Below, piece after piece: positions 1 through 6,981 of a stretch of DNA of 20,433 bases. Source of the DNA: a virus. Location of the stretch: IMG/VR virus record IMGVR_UViG_3300001847_000739, positions 1 to 20,433 of that record; one strand, written 5' to 3'. The first letter of the stretch is position 1. Every line of letters begins with the position of its first letter. A program made the translations under genes and the position numbers. The notes under the pieces are model-generated. The model saw only the letters and a program-made list of their open reading frames with translations. It was not told the DNA's origin and made no database searches.

Positions 1-518
1 GGTCTCTCAGGAACCTCTGCCAGCCACTTCCTATAAACATCTTCCTGTGAATTTTTCGTCTTCTCTTCTCTCTTTTCTTCTATTCTTATTTGTGTGCCAG
101 TTTTGTAACCCCCGCCCTCGTGTTTTGTAACCCCCGTAGTCACGTTTTGTAACCCCCGCCCCGACAAAGCCTCTATGATCATCTCGTCGTTTATCAGGTA
201 GTGATTAACAGTTTGAACTCCTTTAGAGGGAACGGTTGTCTGCTTAGGAACTATAGTCAGAAATCCCTTGTCCTGAAGATCCTTAGATGCACGTCTTCTC
301 ATCTGAGAACCCATGGCAAGATCTTCTTCTATCGTCTCAGATAGAGCGTAGAAGGACCCGTCTGATCCAAGATCTCCGCGCGCGTAAAAATACTCGCGTC
401 TCTGCACAAGGTCAGACAACAGAATTGCTGCACTATAGTTTCCGTCGAGGATCTTGACTAGATGCTTGTTTACTATCCAGAAAGAGTTCTGGCTTAACAT
501 ATTGGTCAGTAACTTCAT
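1..518 (-). CDS. Winged-helix replication-initiator-like protein, partial (C-terminus off the left edge)
   Basis: Reverse-strand reading from an ATG at 518 stays open for 172 codons to the window edge, so the C-terminus is missing. Residues about 11-110 look like the N-terminal winged-helix domain of phage replication initiators and replisome organisers: an FWIVNK start, a helix with AAILLSDLVQRREYF, an FYALSETIEEDL segment, a recognition-helix-like RRRASKDLQDKGFL, and a beta wing ending in NHYLIND. After that comes a glycine-rich linker and a strongly charged, Glu/Lys/Arg-rich stretch. The linker is encoded by three exact DNA repeats in three different frames, which argues that the DNA, not the peptide, is conserved there. 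The gene starts 3 nt after the primase stop, with no strong ribosome site, so it is probably translationally coupled. The family assignment is by pattern only; a plain transcription regulator is the alternative. Confidence 0.72.
   Translation of the reverse strand, partial: MKLLTNMLSQNSFWIVNKHLVKILDGNYSAAILLSDLVQRREYFYARGDLGSDGSFYALSETIEEDLAMGSQMRRRASKDLQDKGFLTIVPKQTTVPSKGVQTVNHYLINDEMIIEALSGRGLQNVTTGVTKHEGGGYKTGTQIRIEEKREEKTKNSQEDVYRKWLAEVPER
52..90. other. AT-rich, purine/pyrimidine-asymmetric tract next to the iterons (candidate duplex-unwinding element)
   Basis: Of these 39 nt only three are purines on the + strand (G58, A82, A88), and 28 of 39 are A or T. The tract begins 9 nt beyond the iteron array on the side of the gene's 3' end. 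A lambda-type origin has the same order within gene O: winged-helix code, iterons, then an AT-rich asymmetric unwinding region. It also encodes a charged Glu/Lys/Arg segment, which alone could explain the purine bias. Confidence 0.5.
100..158. repeat. Three direct 15-nt iterons at 22-bp spacing inside the initiator gene
   Basis: The 15-mer gttttgtaacccccg occurs exactly at 100-114, 122-136 and 144-158, so the period is 22 bp, about two DNA turns, and all copies lie on the same DNA face. The 7-nt spacers differ. Because 22 is not a multiple of three, each copy is read in a different frame (LQN, VTK and YKT on the reverse strand). Size, spacing and position match iterons bound by an origin-binding protein; binding itself is inferred. 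Confidence 0.85.
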
Positions 519-521
519 CTA

Positions 522-1400
522 TTAAGCTTTCTTTAAGCCTGAGGCAAGGTGAGCAGCCGGATCTTCACCGTTCCTCAGTAGGTCGTTCCAGTCTACGCCT
601 TCGCTCTTTACGAACGAGTAGTGCGTACATGCGCCGGCTGTTGCCATCTTATCGAAGGCCTTTAGTCCCGCGTCGTCGTTGTCGAATGCTGCTATAACTT
701 TAGTTCCAGATTCGATGAGCTCTCTGAGCTTTTCAGAATGGTATTTTGAGATGCTTGCGCCTGACGTTGATATACAGCGATATGGATTTTTTAGTAGGTT
801 TCCGTATTTTGCGTTGAGTGCCTGTTGAAGGCTTGCTGCATTTATCGCACCCTCAGCTACGACTACGTATCTTACGTTCGTGCTCAAAGGCTGCTGAGTC
901 CATCCCCAGAATAAGTACCCAAGTCTTGTACCTGGAAGTGTGGTGATCTTCCAGTCGTTTCCGTCTTGGTCTTTTCTTGGCTCTATGAACCTGATCTGTG
1001 CGCCTACGAAAGTGTTCTGAAAATAATAAGGAAGAACGATGCCGTCTTTTTCGCTGTCGTAGTACATCTCAGGTGGATTTATAAGTCCACGTGACTTCAA
1101 GTATGCTACGCCACGTGACGACTTAGGATCAGAGAGCGGATGAAAAGATCTCGGCCAACTCATAGCTGAGACTTCCATCTCGCCTGCTTCTTCAAACTTA
1201 AGTCCTAGAGACAAGAATTCTTTTAGAGAAATACCTGCAGTATTGCAGTAATCATACAACGAATATCCGCGCTGACATTTTCCCTGGCACCATAACCATA
1301 TCTCACCTGTGTCAGGATCTTTGTGCGCATACAAACAATCGTTGCGCCTTCCCTCCTTACAAATGAGACATTTTTTAAAACTTAAAGCGATATCGTTCAT
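522..1400 (-). CDS. DnaG-type DNA primase (zinc finger plus Toprim domain)
   Basis: This 292-residue protein would make RNA primers for phage replication. Residues 11-45 hold a zinc-binding module with C11-x2-C14 and C38-x3-C42. A Toprim fold follows: the catalytic glutamate lies in VVVAEG (E183) and the metal-binding DxD signature in FDNDDAG (D240, D242). It is shorter than bacterial DnaG and carries no helicase domain, unlike T7 gp4, so a separate helicase must be supplied by the host or by genes outside the window. Its ATG overlaps the stop of the preceding small gene as ATGA, which suggests translational coupling. The order small protein, primase, initiator forms one leftward operon. A Toprim nuclease is a less likely alternative because the zinc finger and gene context favour primase. 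Confidence 0.85.
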   Translation of the reverse strand: MNDIALSFKKCLICKEGRRNDCLYAHKDPDTGEIWLWCQGKCQRGYSLYDYCNTAGISLKEFLSLGLKFEEAGEMEVSAMSWPRSFHPLSDPKSSRGVAYLKSRGLINPPEMYYDSEKDGIVLPYYFQNTFVGAQIRFIEPRKDQDGNDWKITTLPGTRLGYLFWGWTQQPLSTNVRYVVVAEGAINAASLQQALNAKYGNLLKNPYRCISTSGASISKYHSEKLRELIESGTKVIAAFDNDDAGLKAFDKMATAGACTHYSFVKSEGVDWNDLLRNGEDPAAHLASGLKKA

Positions 1401-1675
1401 TTTAAGTGACCCTTGATTAGGGATTCGAGGGTCTTAATCTCTTGATCGATATCTGCTTGATCTCTTAAGGAGGATGGTTTGTGGTGCATTTTTTCTTCTG
1501 GAAATTGATCTGGCATCGTTTTTAGATTTGTGACTACGATCTTTATCGATGTTCCGAATCGGTTTGAAGAAACCAAGTCGATACGGTACTCGTCGCCGAT
1601 ATAGAACGGCCGATTGGTGTTAAGCCACCAGAACATAACCGTTTCAACTGGTTTACGAATTTTTTCCTTAAACAT
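1397..1675 (-). CDS. Small hypothetical protein, first gene of the leftward operon
   Basis: About 92 residues; no family recognised. The sequence has an aromatic, positively charged N-terminus (PVETVMFWWLNTNRPFYIG), a predicted beta-rich middle (YRIDLVSSNRFGTSIKIVVTNL) and an acidic helical tail. No membrane segment or signal peptide is evident. The longest reading starts at 1708, where its ATG would overlap the ATG of the divergent helicase. The ATG at 1675 is preferred because a perfect GAGGAG ribosome site (complement of 1683-1688) sits 7 nt upstream. The stop overlaps the primase start as ATGA. Being co-translated with primase and the initiator suggests a replication accessory role, but this is guilt by association only. 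Confidence 0.7.
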   Translation of the reverse strand: MFKEKIRKPVETVMFWWLNTNRPFYIGDEYRIDLVSSNRFGTSIKIVVTNLKTMPDQFPEEKMHHKPSSLRDQADIDQEIKTLESLIKGHLK

Positions 1676-1706
1676 GTAGAATCTCCTCATAACATCAGGG
1701 GTTTTC

Positions 1707-3131
1707 ATGTATCAAGATTATACGAAAGATCATCCATATGCGACAGTTGCGCACGTGTTTAATGATTTAATAAGAATCGATAATCTTGATAAATCGATCG
1801 AATCGGAAATAAAATCGCAGCTTACGTATGTAGATAAGTCAAAAGAGTATCAGCTAAGGCGCATGCAGAAAAATCCTTATACCAGAAACTCTGAGGCATA
1901 TGCGCAACTTTCCAAGGAATCAAAAGGAGATCTTTGGAAAGAGAGCGGCAACTCGCTGATTGTTCCGTCTGGTTTTCTTTACATCATAAAGAACTATGTA
2001 AACAACATAATCGATCATAGAAAAGACACTGGACCCCAGGTTTCCCTACCGTGGTCAACTCCAAAGGCTGCTTTTGAGCTTCGCGACTATCAGAAAGAAG
2101 CAATAGAGATAGCGTTAAAAAACTATCGAGGCATTATCAACTTAGCGACTGGGCTCGGCAAGACAAAGACCGCAATATATCTAATACGCCAGCTAAAGCG
2201 CAACACACTCATAGTGTGTCCTAGTAAATCGATAGCAAATCAGTTCTATTCAGAGCTGGTAGAGACATTTGGTAAGTCTAAAGTTGGATTCATAGGTAGT
2301 GGTAAGTATAAACCATCCATAATAACCGTCGGCATAGCAGCTTCTGTCTGTAACCGCATCGACGACATCAAGGCCCTCGACCTTGGCGTTGTAGTCTTCG
2401 ACGAGACCCACCATACTCCTGCTAGCACCTTCTATACTGTAGCCGAGGGATTAGGTACCGTGGGCCGTATGTACGGGCTCACGGCTACCGCTTTTCGATC
2501 GGACGGAAAAGACTTACTGATTCATGCAGCATGCGGTGAGATATTGGTTCAGCGAGACGTCGCCTGGGGAGTCGCAAAAGGATGGCTATCTCAGCCTTAT
2601 TTCATAGTTCGACACGTTAAAACGTCAGGACGCGACTTTAAAGACGACAAGTTAAGAGCATACAAAGAGCACATCTTAAACAGTAAAGATATGAACGATC
2701 GCTTAATATCAGACATATCTGCATTCGTTGCTGCTTCAAAATTTACGCTGATCCTTGTCGATCAGATCGACCATGGAGACACCTTATCTAAGGCTACTGG
2801 TGTTGCTTTTGCTAACGGAAGAGATAAGGGATCAGAAGCGCTCATAGGATCCTTTAACGACGGCAAGATCAAGTCGCTTATAGCAACCGATGGCCTAGTC
2901 GGCGAAGGTGTAGACACTAGAAATGTAGAAGTTCTTATAATAGCAAATTTTACAGCTTCTAAGTCTGCTGTGCTTCAAGCAGTAGGTAGAGGCTTAAGAA
3001 AGACTGCAACAAAGGATAAGTGCATAGTTCTCGACTATGTACCCGAAGGATCCTCGATGTTAGCTAGACATGCCGGCAAAAGAATATCCTACTACAAAGA
3101 GATAACTCACAACGTTAAAATCGTACAATAA
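1707..3131 (+). CDS. SF2 DEAD/DEAH-type helicase (UvsW-like)
   Basis: 474 residues. The N-terminal ~120 residues resemble the accessory region of phage UvsW-type helicases (GNSLIVPSGFL). The helicase core starts with the LRDYQKEAI Q-like motif, then Walker A ATGLGKTKT (147-155), DETH box (232-235), motif III LTATAF (258-263) and motif VI QAVGRGLR (424-431). UvsW in T4 unwinds R-loops and remodels branched DNA, helping the switch from origin-dependent to recombination-dependent replication. That role fits the RuvC-like nuclease, UvsX-like recombinase and SbcC-like ATPase encoded downstream. The start is preceded by a weak AGGGG (1697-1701), and the divergent operon begins only 31 nt away. T5 D10 is a similar phage helicase, so the exact orthology is open. 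Confidence 0.88.
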   Translation: MYQDYTKDHPYATVAHVFNDLIRIDNLDKSIESEIKSQLTYVDKSKEYQLRRMQKNPYTRNSEAYAQLSKESKGDLWKESGNSLIVPSGFLYIIKNYVNNIIDHRKDTGPQVSLPWSTPKAAFELRDYQKEAIEIALKNYRGIINLATGLGKTKTAIYLIRQLKRNTLIVCPSKSIANQFYSELVETFGKSKVGFIGSGKYKPSIITVGIAASVCNRIDDIKALDLGVVVFDETHHTPASTFYTVAEGLGTVGRMYGLTATAFRSDGKDLLIHAACGEILVQRDVAWGVAKGWLSQPYFIVRHVKTSGRDFKDDKLRAYKEHILNSKDMNDRLISDISAFVAASKFTLILVDQIDHGDTLSKATGVAFANGRDKGSEALIGSFNDGKIKSLIATDGLVGEGVDTRNVEVLIIANFTASKSAVLQAVGRGLRKTATKDKCIVLDYVPEGSSMLARHAGKRISYYKEITHNVKIVQ

Positions 3132-3135
3132 ACAA

Positions 3136-3329
3136 GTTCGGCAACGAACAGAAGTGTCTAGTCCTCTGCTTCTAGAAAAAAGTGTGGAAGGATAGCTTTG
3201 CCGGTCAAGAGCTCATGTTAACGCGAGCCCCACTAGCTGGCGGGTAAGCATAGTCTTAAAGACTAAGTAGCAGACCGGTCGAAAATATATGTACAGCTAA
3301 ACGTATATTTTCGCAACATGGGCATGTTG
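3136..3329 (+). ncRNA. Candidate structured RNA or structured 5' leader between helicase and dUTPase
   Basis: The 231-nt gap at 3132-3362 has no credible ORF but many potential helices: GTTCG/CGAAC closing a GNRA tetraloop GCAA (3136-3149); a 7-bp closing helix 3200-3206 with 3273-3279 (one G-U) enclosing GCTC/GAGC (3211-3228) and TAGTC/GACTA (3251-3265); a 13-bp hairpin 3280-3292 with 3301-3313 (loop 3293-3300); and a 6-bp hairpin 3314-3319 with 3324-3329. The last two abut each other with no gap. There is no T-run, so they are not a classic terminator. No known RNA family was recognised. It could be a small RNA, a dUTPase mRNA leader, or an RNA-processing site. Confidence 0.45.
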
Positions 3330-3362
3330 TAAAAAGGCCCAACATAACACCTCGGAGGCATC

Positions 3363-3812
3363 ATGGAAAAAATTATCAAGTGCAAAGTCTTAAAAGATGG
3401 ACAGCTTCCTGTAAAAGCTCATGCAACAGACGCGGGATACGACTTGTTCGCCACCGAAGACTTTACCGTAGAACCAGGTCAGATCGTAAAGCATCCGCTT
3501 AATATAAAGCTCGAGCTTCCTGATTCGTCTTATGCTGAGATAACTTCAAAGTCAGGAAACGGCGCCAAAGGCTTACTGGTTTACGCCGGCATCATCGACG
3601 AAGGCTATCGCGGAGTGCTTCATGTCATCATGACAAATCTTTGCTATCCGCTTCCTTCTAATGTATTGAGCATTAAAAAGGGTCAAAAGATAGCGCAGAT
3701 GATACTTCATCCTTATTCAAAGCACTACTCACTCATCGAGGTAGAAAGCATAGACGAGAACACCGATAGAGGTGCAGGAGGTTTTGGTTCGTCAGGCAAC
3801 TCTTTAGTTTAA
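3363..3812 (+). CDS. dut: dUTP diphosphatase (trimeric dUTPase)
   Basis: 149 residues, the usual length of homotrimeric dUTPases. All five motifs are present in order: ATDAGYDLFA (21-30), TSKSGNGAKG (62-70), AGIIDEGYRG with catalytic D79, KKGQKIAQMI (105-114), and the C-terminal P-loop-like RGAGGFGSSG (136-145). It hydrolyses dUTP to dUMP and pyrophosphate, keeping uracil out of phage DNA and feeding dTMP synthesis. Motif 2 has Lys where the family usually has Arg before Ser-Gly, a mild deviation. A strong CGGAGG ribosome site lies 7 nt upstream, so the start is secure. It follows the structured gene-free region and begins the run of closely spaced genes that leads to the methyltransferase-like gene and GroEL. 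Confidence 0.95.
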   Translation: MEKIIKCKVLKDGQLPVKAHATDAGYDLFATEDFTVEPGQIVKHPLNIKLELPDSSYAEITSKSGNGAKGLLVYAGIIDEGYRGVLHVIMTNLCYPLPSNVLSIKKGQKIAQMILHPYSKHYSLIEVESIDENTDRGAGGFGSSGNSLV

Positions 3813-3821
3813 GGTCAAAAT

Positions 3822-4526
3822 ATGACTAATGCTTCTACTATTTTTGGAACATCAATAAAAATTCATCAAACTAAGTTATTTGATCCAGATTCCGTATGGC
3901 CGCAGAACGTTGAGGTATGCATAACGCGAGTGCCTATCCGTAAGCGAGATGGATACTCGCAAGAGTTTATTAAGAACTTTGCAAACCGTTTAAAAAATTC
4001 CATGAGTAAAAACGGCATAGTCTTTCTAGTGTGCTATGCTCCAACGGAAGCAAAATGGCGCCCTTTTGAGGTGGCTAAGGAGATGGTTGACGTAGGTTTC
4101 AATCACGTCGATAATATAGTCATTGAAAAGACATGGCTGCCAGGAAAAAGAGCAGAGAACATGTTAGTGAATAGTCACGATTATGTTCTTTTCTTTTGTA
4201 ACGGCGACGTATGGAAGATCGATAGAAAACCAGTTAAAAAATATTCTCTTTTAGAAGAGAGCCCGCAATGTATAGGCAATACATGGCTGGTAGAGACAGG
4301 GTCCTTGGACGAGGCATACTCAGAAGATCTAGCCGAACTATTGCTTAGGACTGCAGATGCTCTTCCAGGAAGCAGCGTATTTGATCCATTTATGGGAAAT
4401 GTAGCTTCGCTTAAGGCGTGTCTTAAGCTTGGACACTCTTTAACTGGCTTTGAGACAGATCAGCGTAAGATCTCTCAGTACAACAAGATTATTCAGGAAT
4501 TTAAGAAGAAGGGAGCTTTTGCGTGA
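3822..4526 (+). CDS. DNA methyltransferase-like protein with degenerate catalytic motif
   Basis: 234 residues with the circularly permuted (class beta) order of N4/N6 DNA methyltransferases: the target region comes first and the SAM-binding motif I last, here VFDPFMGNVASLKACLKLGHSLTGFETD (186-214). The usual DPFxGSGTT is changed to DPFMGNVAS. The position expected to hold the catalytic motif IV (D/N/S-P-P-Y/F) reads CITRVPIRKRDGY (33-45), so the catalytic residues appear to be missing or strongly altered. It may therefore bind SAM or DNA without methylating, or use an unusual active site. The gene overlaps the GroEL start by 4 nt, so the two are made together. Ribosome site AAGG lies just upstream. 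Family membership is fairly sure; activity is doubtful. Confidence 0.72.
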   Translation: MTNASTIFGTSIKIHQTKLFDPDSVWPQNVEVCITRVPIRKRDGYSQEFIKNFANRLKNSMSKNGIVFLVCYAPTEAKWRPFEVAKEMVDVGFNHVDNIVIEKTWLPGKRAENMLVNSHDYVLFFCNGDVWKIDRKPVKKYSLLEESPQCIGNTWLVETGSLDEAYSEDLAELLLRTADALPGSSVFDPFMGNVASLKACLKLGHSLTGFETDQRKISQYNKIIQEFKKKGAFA

Positions 4527-6223
4527 TTTACGTAAAATCCAAATCCAAAGACATGATTGATGATCCTAATCAGATAAACAACGTAGTTCTATCTACTTTG
4601 TCTCGCATGGCAAATATCGCATCAAGAACCTTAGGACCGGGCGGAAGACCTGTCTTGATCGAGCGCGAGGGTATGCCACCTCTAGTCACAAAAGACGGCA
4701 TTACGGTAATCAAAGCATTAGGGATGCCAAATGCTGCGGCAAACACAGTTTTGGATACTTGCAAAGAGATATCGCTTAACACGGCAAGAGATGCGGGCGA
4801 CGGCACGACTACTGCGATCGTTCTCGCGGATGCAATTGTTAAAGCTGGATCTTCATTCATGGCCACAAATAAGCGTTATAATCCTCAGCGCCTTATAAGT
4901 GAACTACGTAAGTGTTACGATAAGGTAATCCTCCCTTACCTTAAGGACGTAGCGGTCCAGGTTAAGTCAGACGAAGATCTCAGAAGGGTAGCCTTGATAT
5001 CAGCAAACGGCGATCAAGACGTTGCAGACGTTGTAGTTAAGGCCTTCATGTCAGCGGGCGACGACGGTCATATCTTGATTCAAGAAGATCAGGGTGGAGG
5101 AATGCGCGTAGAGACTGTAGACGGTTTTATCGTGACCTCTGGTCTAAAAGATATCGGAGCAATCGGTACGGCTTTCATAAACGATCGAGCGAATCAGCAG
5201 GTCAGAATGGATGCTGGTTTAGTGGTTCTGTTTGACGGCACCTTAAACGATCTCGTCCTTCCTGCTGCGGTTCAATCTGCCTGTGAGAGCGATGCTGATT
5301 TCTTCGGAAAGCCTATCATCTTGATGGCTCACGGATTTGCGGACAACGTTATCGAGAAGTGCTTAAAGACCTCAAAAGGCGGCGTAACCGTTCTACCGGT
5401 AAAGGTTCCAAAGTCAAGCATCGCAAACTCACGAACTATGTTCCTGCATGATATGGCAGCATATACTGGCGCCACAGTCATGGATCCGGCAAGTGCTCCT
5501 TCTTTTGGCAGCGATCATTTTGGCAAGTTTACATCAGCAAAGATAAACACATACGAAGCGTTTATTCAGTGCGAATCAGATGGGGATCTGATCGAGGAGC
5601 GCGTGTCAGAGCTAAAGGCAATACTAACCGCTGCACACTCCGAGCACGATCGCGCTCATCTTAGGGCTGCTATAGCCAAGCTTACTGGTGGTATCTCTAC
5701 TGTTTGGGTAGGCGGTATCACCGATGCCGAGATCCGCGAAAGACGAGATCGAGTTCAAGATGCGGTTGAGGCGGTTAGATCTGCGGTAGCAGAGGGTATC
5801 GTAGCCGGCGGATGTGCAACACATCTTGCTCTTGCAAAAAAGATAAGAGAGGAAAGCCAATCTCCTGCCTGGAACATACTGGCAGATGCGTTAGAGCAAC
5901 CATTCAGCATTCTTTTGTCCAACTGCGGAGAATACGATCGACACAGCGAGCTATATTCTGCAATCGTCAAGAGCATCAGAGGATCTGTTCCTAAATTGGT
6001 GTTTGACGCAAACGATCACGAAACAGTCGATCCATTTAATGCCGGAATCGTAGAGCCTGCCAAGGTTCATCGCGTTGCAATCGGAAATGCTTTATCAGTA
6101 GCGTCGCTCATGGTTACGCTCGGTGGTATCGTAGTTGCTCCACGCGATTATAACCTAGAAACTCAGATGGAATTGAGTAAGGCAGCATTTAAGGATATGC
6201 TTACAGAAGTAGGTGATGAATGA
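4523..6223 (+). CDS. groEL: Phage-encoded GroEL-type chaperonin
   Basis: 566 residues, close to the bacterial 548. Hallmarks of the equatorial ATP site are kept: TLGPGGRPV (36-44), KDGITVIK (57-64, with the D52 equivalent), DAGDGTTTA (90-98, with the D87 equivalent), the RVQDAVEAVRSAVAEGIVAGG region (D398 equivalent) and GIVEPAKVHR near the C-terminus. The family folds substrate proteins in an ATP-driven cage. The C-terminus lacks the Gly-Gly-Met tail of bacterial GroEL, and many core residues differ, so this is a divergent viral chaperonin; known phage examples can work without GroES, and no groES is present here. Translation starts at a GTG overlapping the methyltransferase stop, with GGGAG upstream. 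Likely clients are phage virion or replication proteins. Confidence 0.93.
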   Translation: MIYVKSKSKDMIDDPNQINNVVLSTLSRMANIASRTLGPGGRPVLIEREGMPPLVTKDGITVIKALGMPNAAANTVLDTCKEISLNTARDAGDGTTTAIVLADAIVKAGSSFMATNKRYNPQRLISELRKCYDKVILPYLKDVAVQVKSDEDLRRVALISANGDQDVADVVVKAFMSAGDDGHILIQEDQGGGMRVETVDGFIVTSGLKDIGAIGTAFINDRANQQVRMDAGLVVLFDGTLNDLVLPAAVQSACESDADFFGKPIILMAHGFADNVIEKCLKTSKGGVTVLPVKVPKSSIANSRTMFLHDMAAYTGATVMDPASAPSFGSDHFGKFTSAKINTYEAFIQCESDGDLIEERVSELKAILTAAHSEHDRAHLRAAIAKLTGGISTVWVGGITDAEIRERRDRVQDAVEAVRSAVAEGIVAGGCATHLALAKKIREESQSPAWNILADALEQPFSILLSNCGEYDRHSELYSAIVKSIRGSVPKLVFDANDHETVDPFNAGIVEPAKVHRVAIGNALSVASLMVTLGGIVVAPRDYNLETQMELSKAAFKDMLTEVGDE

Positions 6224-6981
6224 ACATTTTATTAGAAAATATTGCTAAAAGCAAGTATGCACCGCACGCATTAGCTTTTGTGGGCGGTGTTATTTTGACT
6301 ATTGTTCTATATCCAAGTGGATCGATGACACAGACCGAAAAGTCAAAGATAGAACAAGAGATCCGGTCCTCTTATGAGGCAAAACTTCAGGAATCAGATA
6401 CTTTAATCAAGTCAGAAAGAGAGTCTAACCAAAAACAGATCGACTCTATAAAGCAAGAGTCTGCTAAAAAAGAGCTTGAGATGTCTACAAAAATCAACTC
6501 TCTTGTAACCGAGAACTCTTCCTTAAAGCAGAAGACAAAGATGGTTACGATAGAGAAAATATTTCCAGATGGAAGAATAGAGCGTAAAACTATATCGACA
6601 TCTGAGTTAGAATCAGAGACTCAAACTATAGCACGCGTTCAACAGGAAGCAGATCAAAAACTCAAAGAAACAGTATCAGCATTAAACGAGCAGCATGTTA
6701 AAGAGATTTCAGAAAAGACATCAAGTCTAAACTCAAAGATAGAAACCTTGTCTCTTAATCTTCAGACTTCAGAAAAGCTTCTAAAAGAAGAGCGAGAAAA
6801 AACTACCTCGTACACAAAGAATCCTAGGCCATTCGCCGTAGGTATCGGCCTAAATACCGACAAGCAATATACAGTAGAAACACAATACACTTTCTTAGGA
6901 CCAATATATCTAGGTGCCTCTTATGATAAAGGAGGTATATCTAATGACAGAGCGGGATTATCATTGGGGATAAGATTCTGA
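6220..6981 (+). CDS. Membrane-anchored coiled-coil protein with beta-rich C-terminus
   Basis: 253 residues, no family recognised. Residues 16-31 (HALAFVGGVILTIVLY) form one N-terminal membrane helix with a short basic N-terminus, so the rest is probably periplasmic. Residues about 38-198 are charged and Gln/Glu/Lys/Ser-rich with few glycines or prolines, typical of a long coiled coil. Residues 203-253 switch to alternating, glycine/aromatic-rich beta strands (FAVGIGLNTDKQYTVETQY, then YLGASYDKGG), ending in GLSLGIRF; a terminal Phe is typical of outer-membrane beta proteins. The layout inner-membrane anchor, long rod, beta end could span the envelope like a spanin, but this is inference. It overlaps the chaperonin stop (ATGA) and the next gene by 1 nt. 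Confidence 0.7.
   Translation: MNILLENIAKSKYAPHALAFVGGVILTIVLYPSGSMTQTEKSKIEQEIRSSYEAKLQESDTLIKSERESNQKQIDSIKQESAKKELEMSTKINSLVTENSSLKQKTKMVTIEKIFPDGRIERKTISTSELESETQTIARVQQEADQKLKETVSALNEQHVKEISEKTSSLNSKIETLSLNLQTSEKLLKEEREKTTSYTKNPRPFAVGIGLNTDKQYTVETQYTFLGPIYLGASYDKGGISNDRAGLSLGIRF

Noticed and set aside
100-158. CRISPR-like repeats
   Set aside because: Only three 15-nt repeats with 7-nt spacers inside a coding region; too short and too close for CRISPR.
1676-1708. Longer N-terminus for the small leftward protein
   Set aside because: The ATG at 1708 would overlap the divergent helicase start, while the ATG at 1675 has a GAGGAG ribosome site at ideal spacing.
3200-3279. tRNA-like cloverleaf
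   Set aside because: A 7-bp closing helix and internal hairpins look tRNA-like, but there is no T-arm consensus (TTCGAAT-type loop), no 5-bp/7-nt anticodon arm, no CCA, and linkers have the wrong lengths.
3200-3313. Group I intron remnant
   Set aside because: An AAAGACTAAG segment faintly recalls the conserved core, but P, Q, R and S elements cannot be paired in order and no interrupted gene flanks it.
3280-3329. Rho-independent terminator
   Set aside because: Strong stems are present, but both are followed by mixed or A-rich bases rather than a T-run on the transcribed strand.
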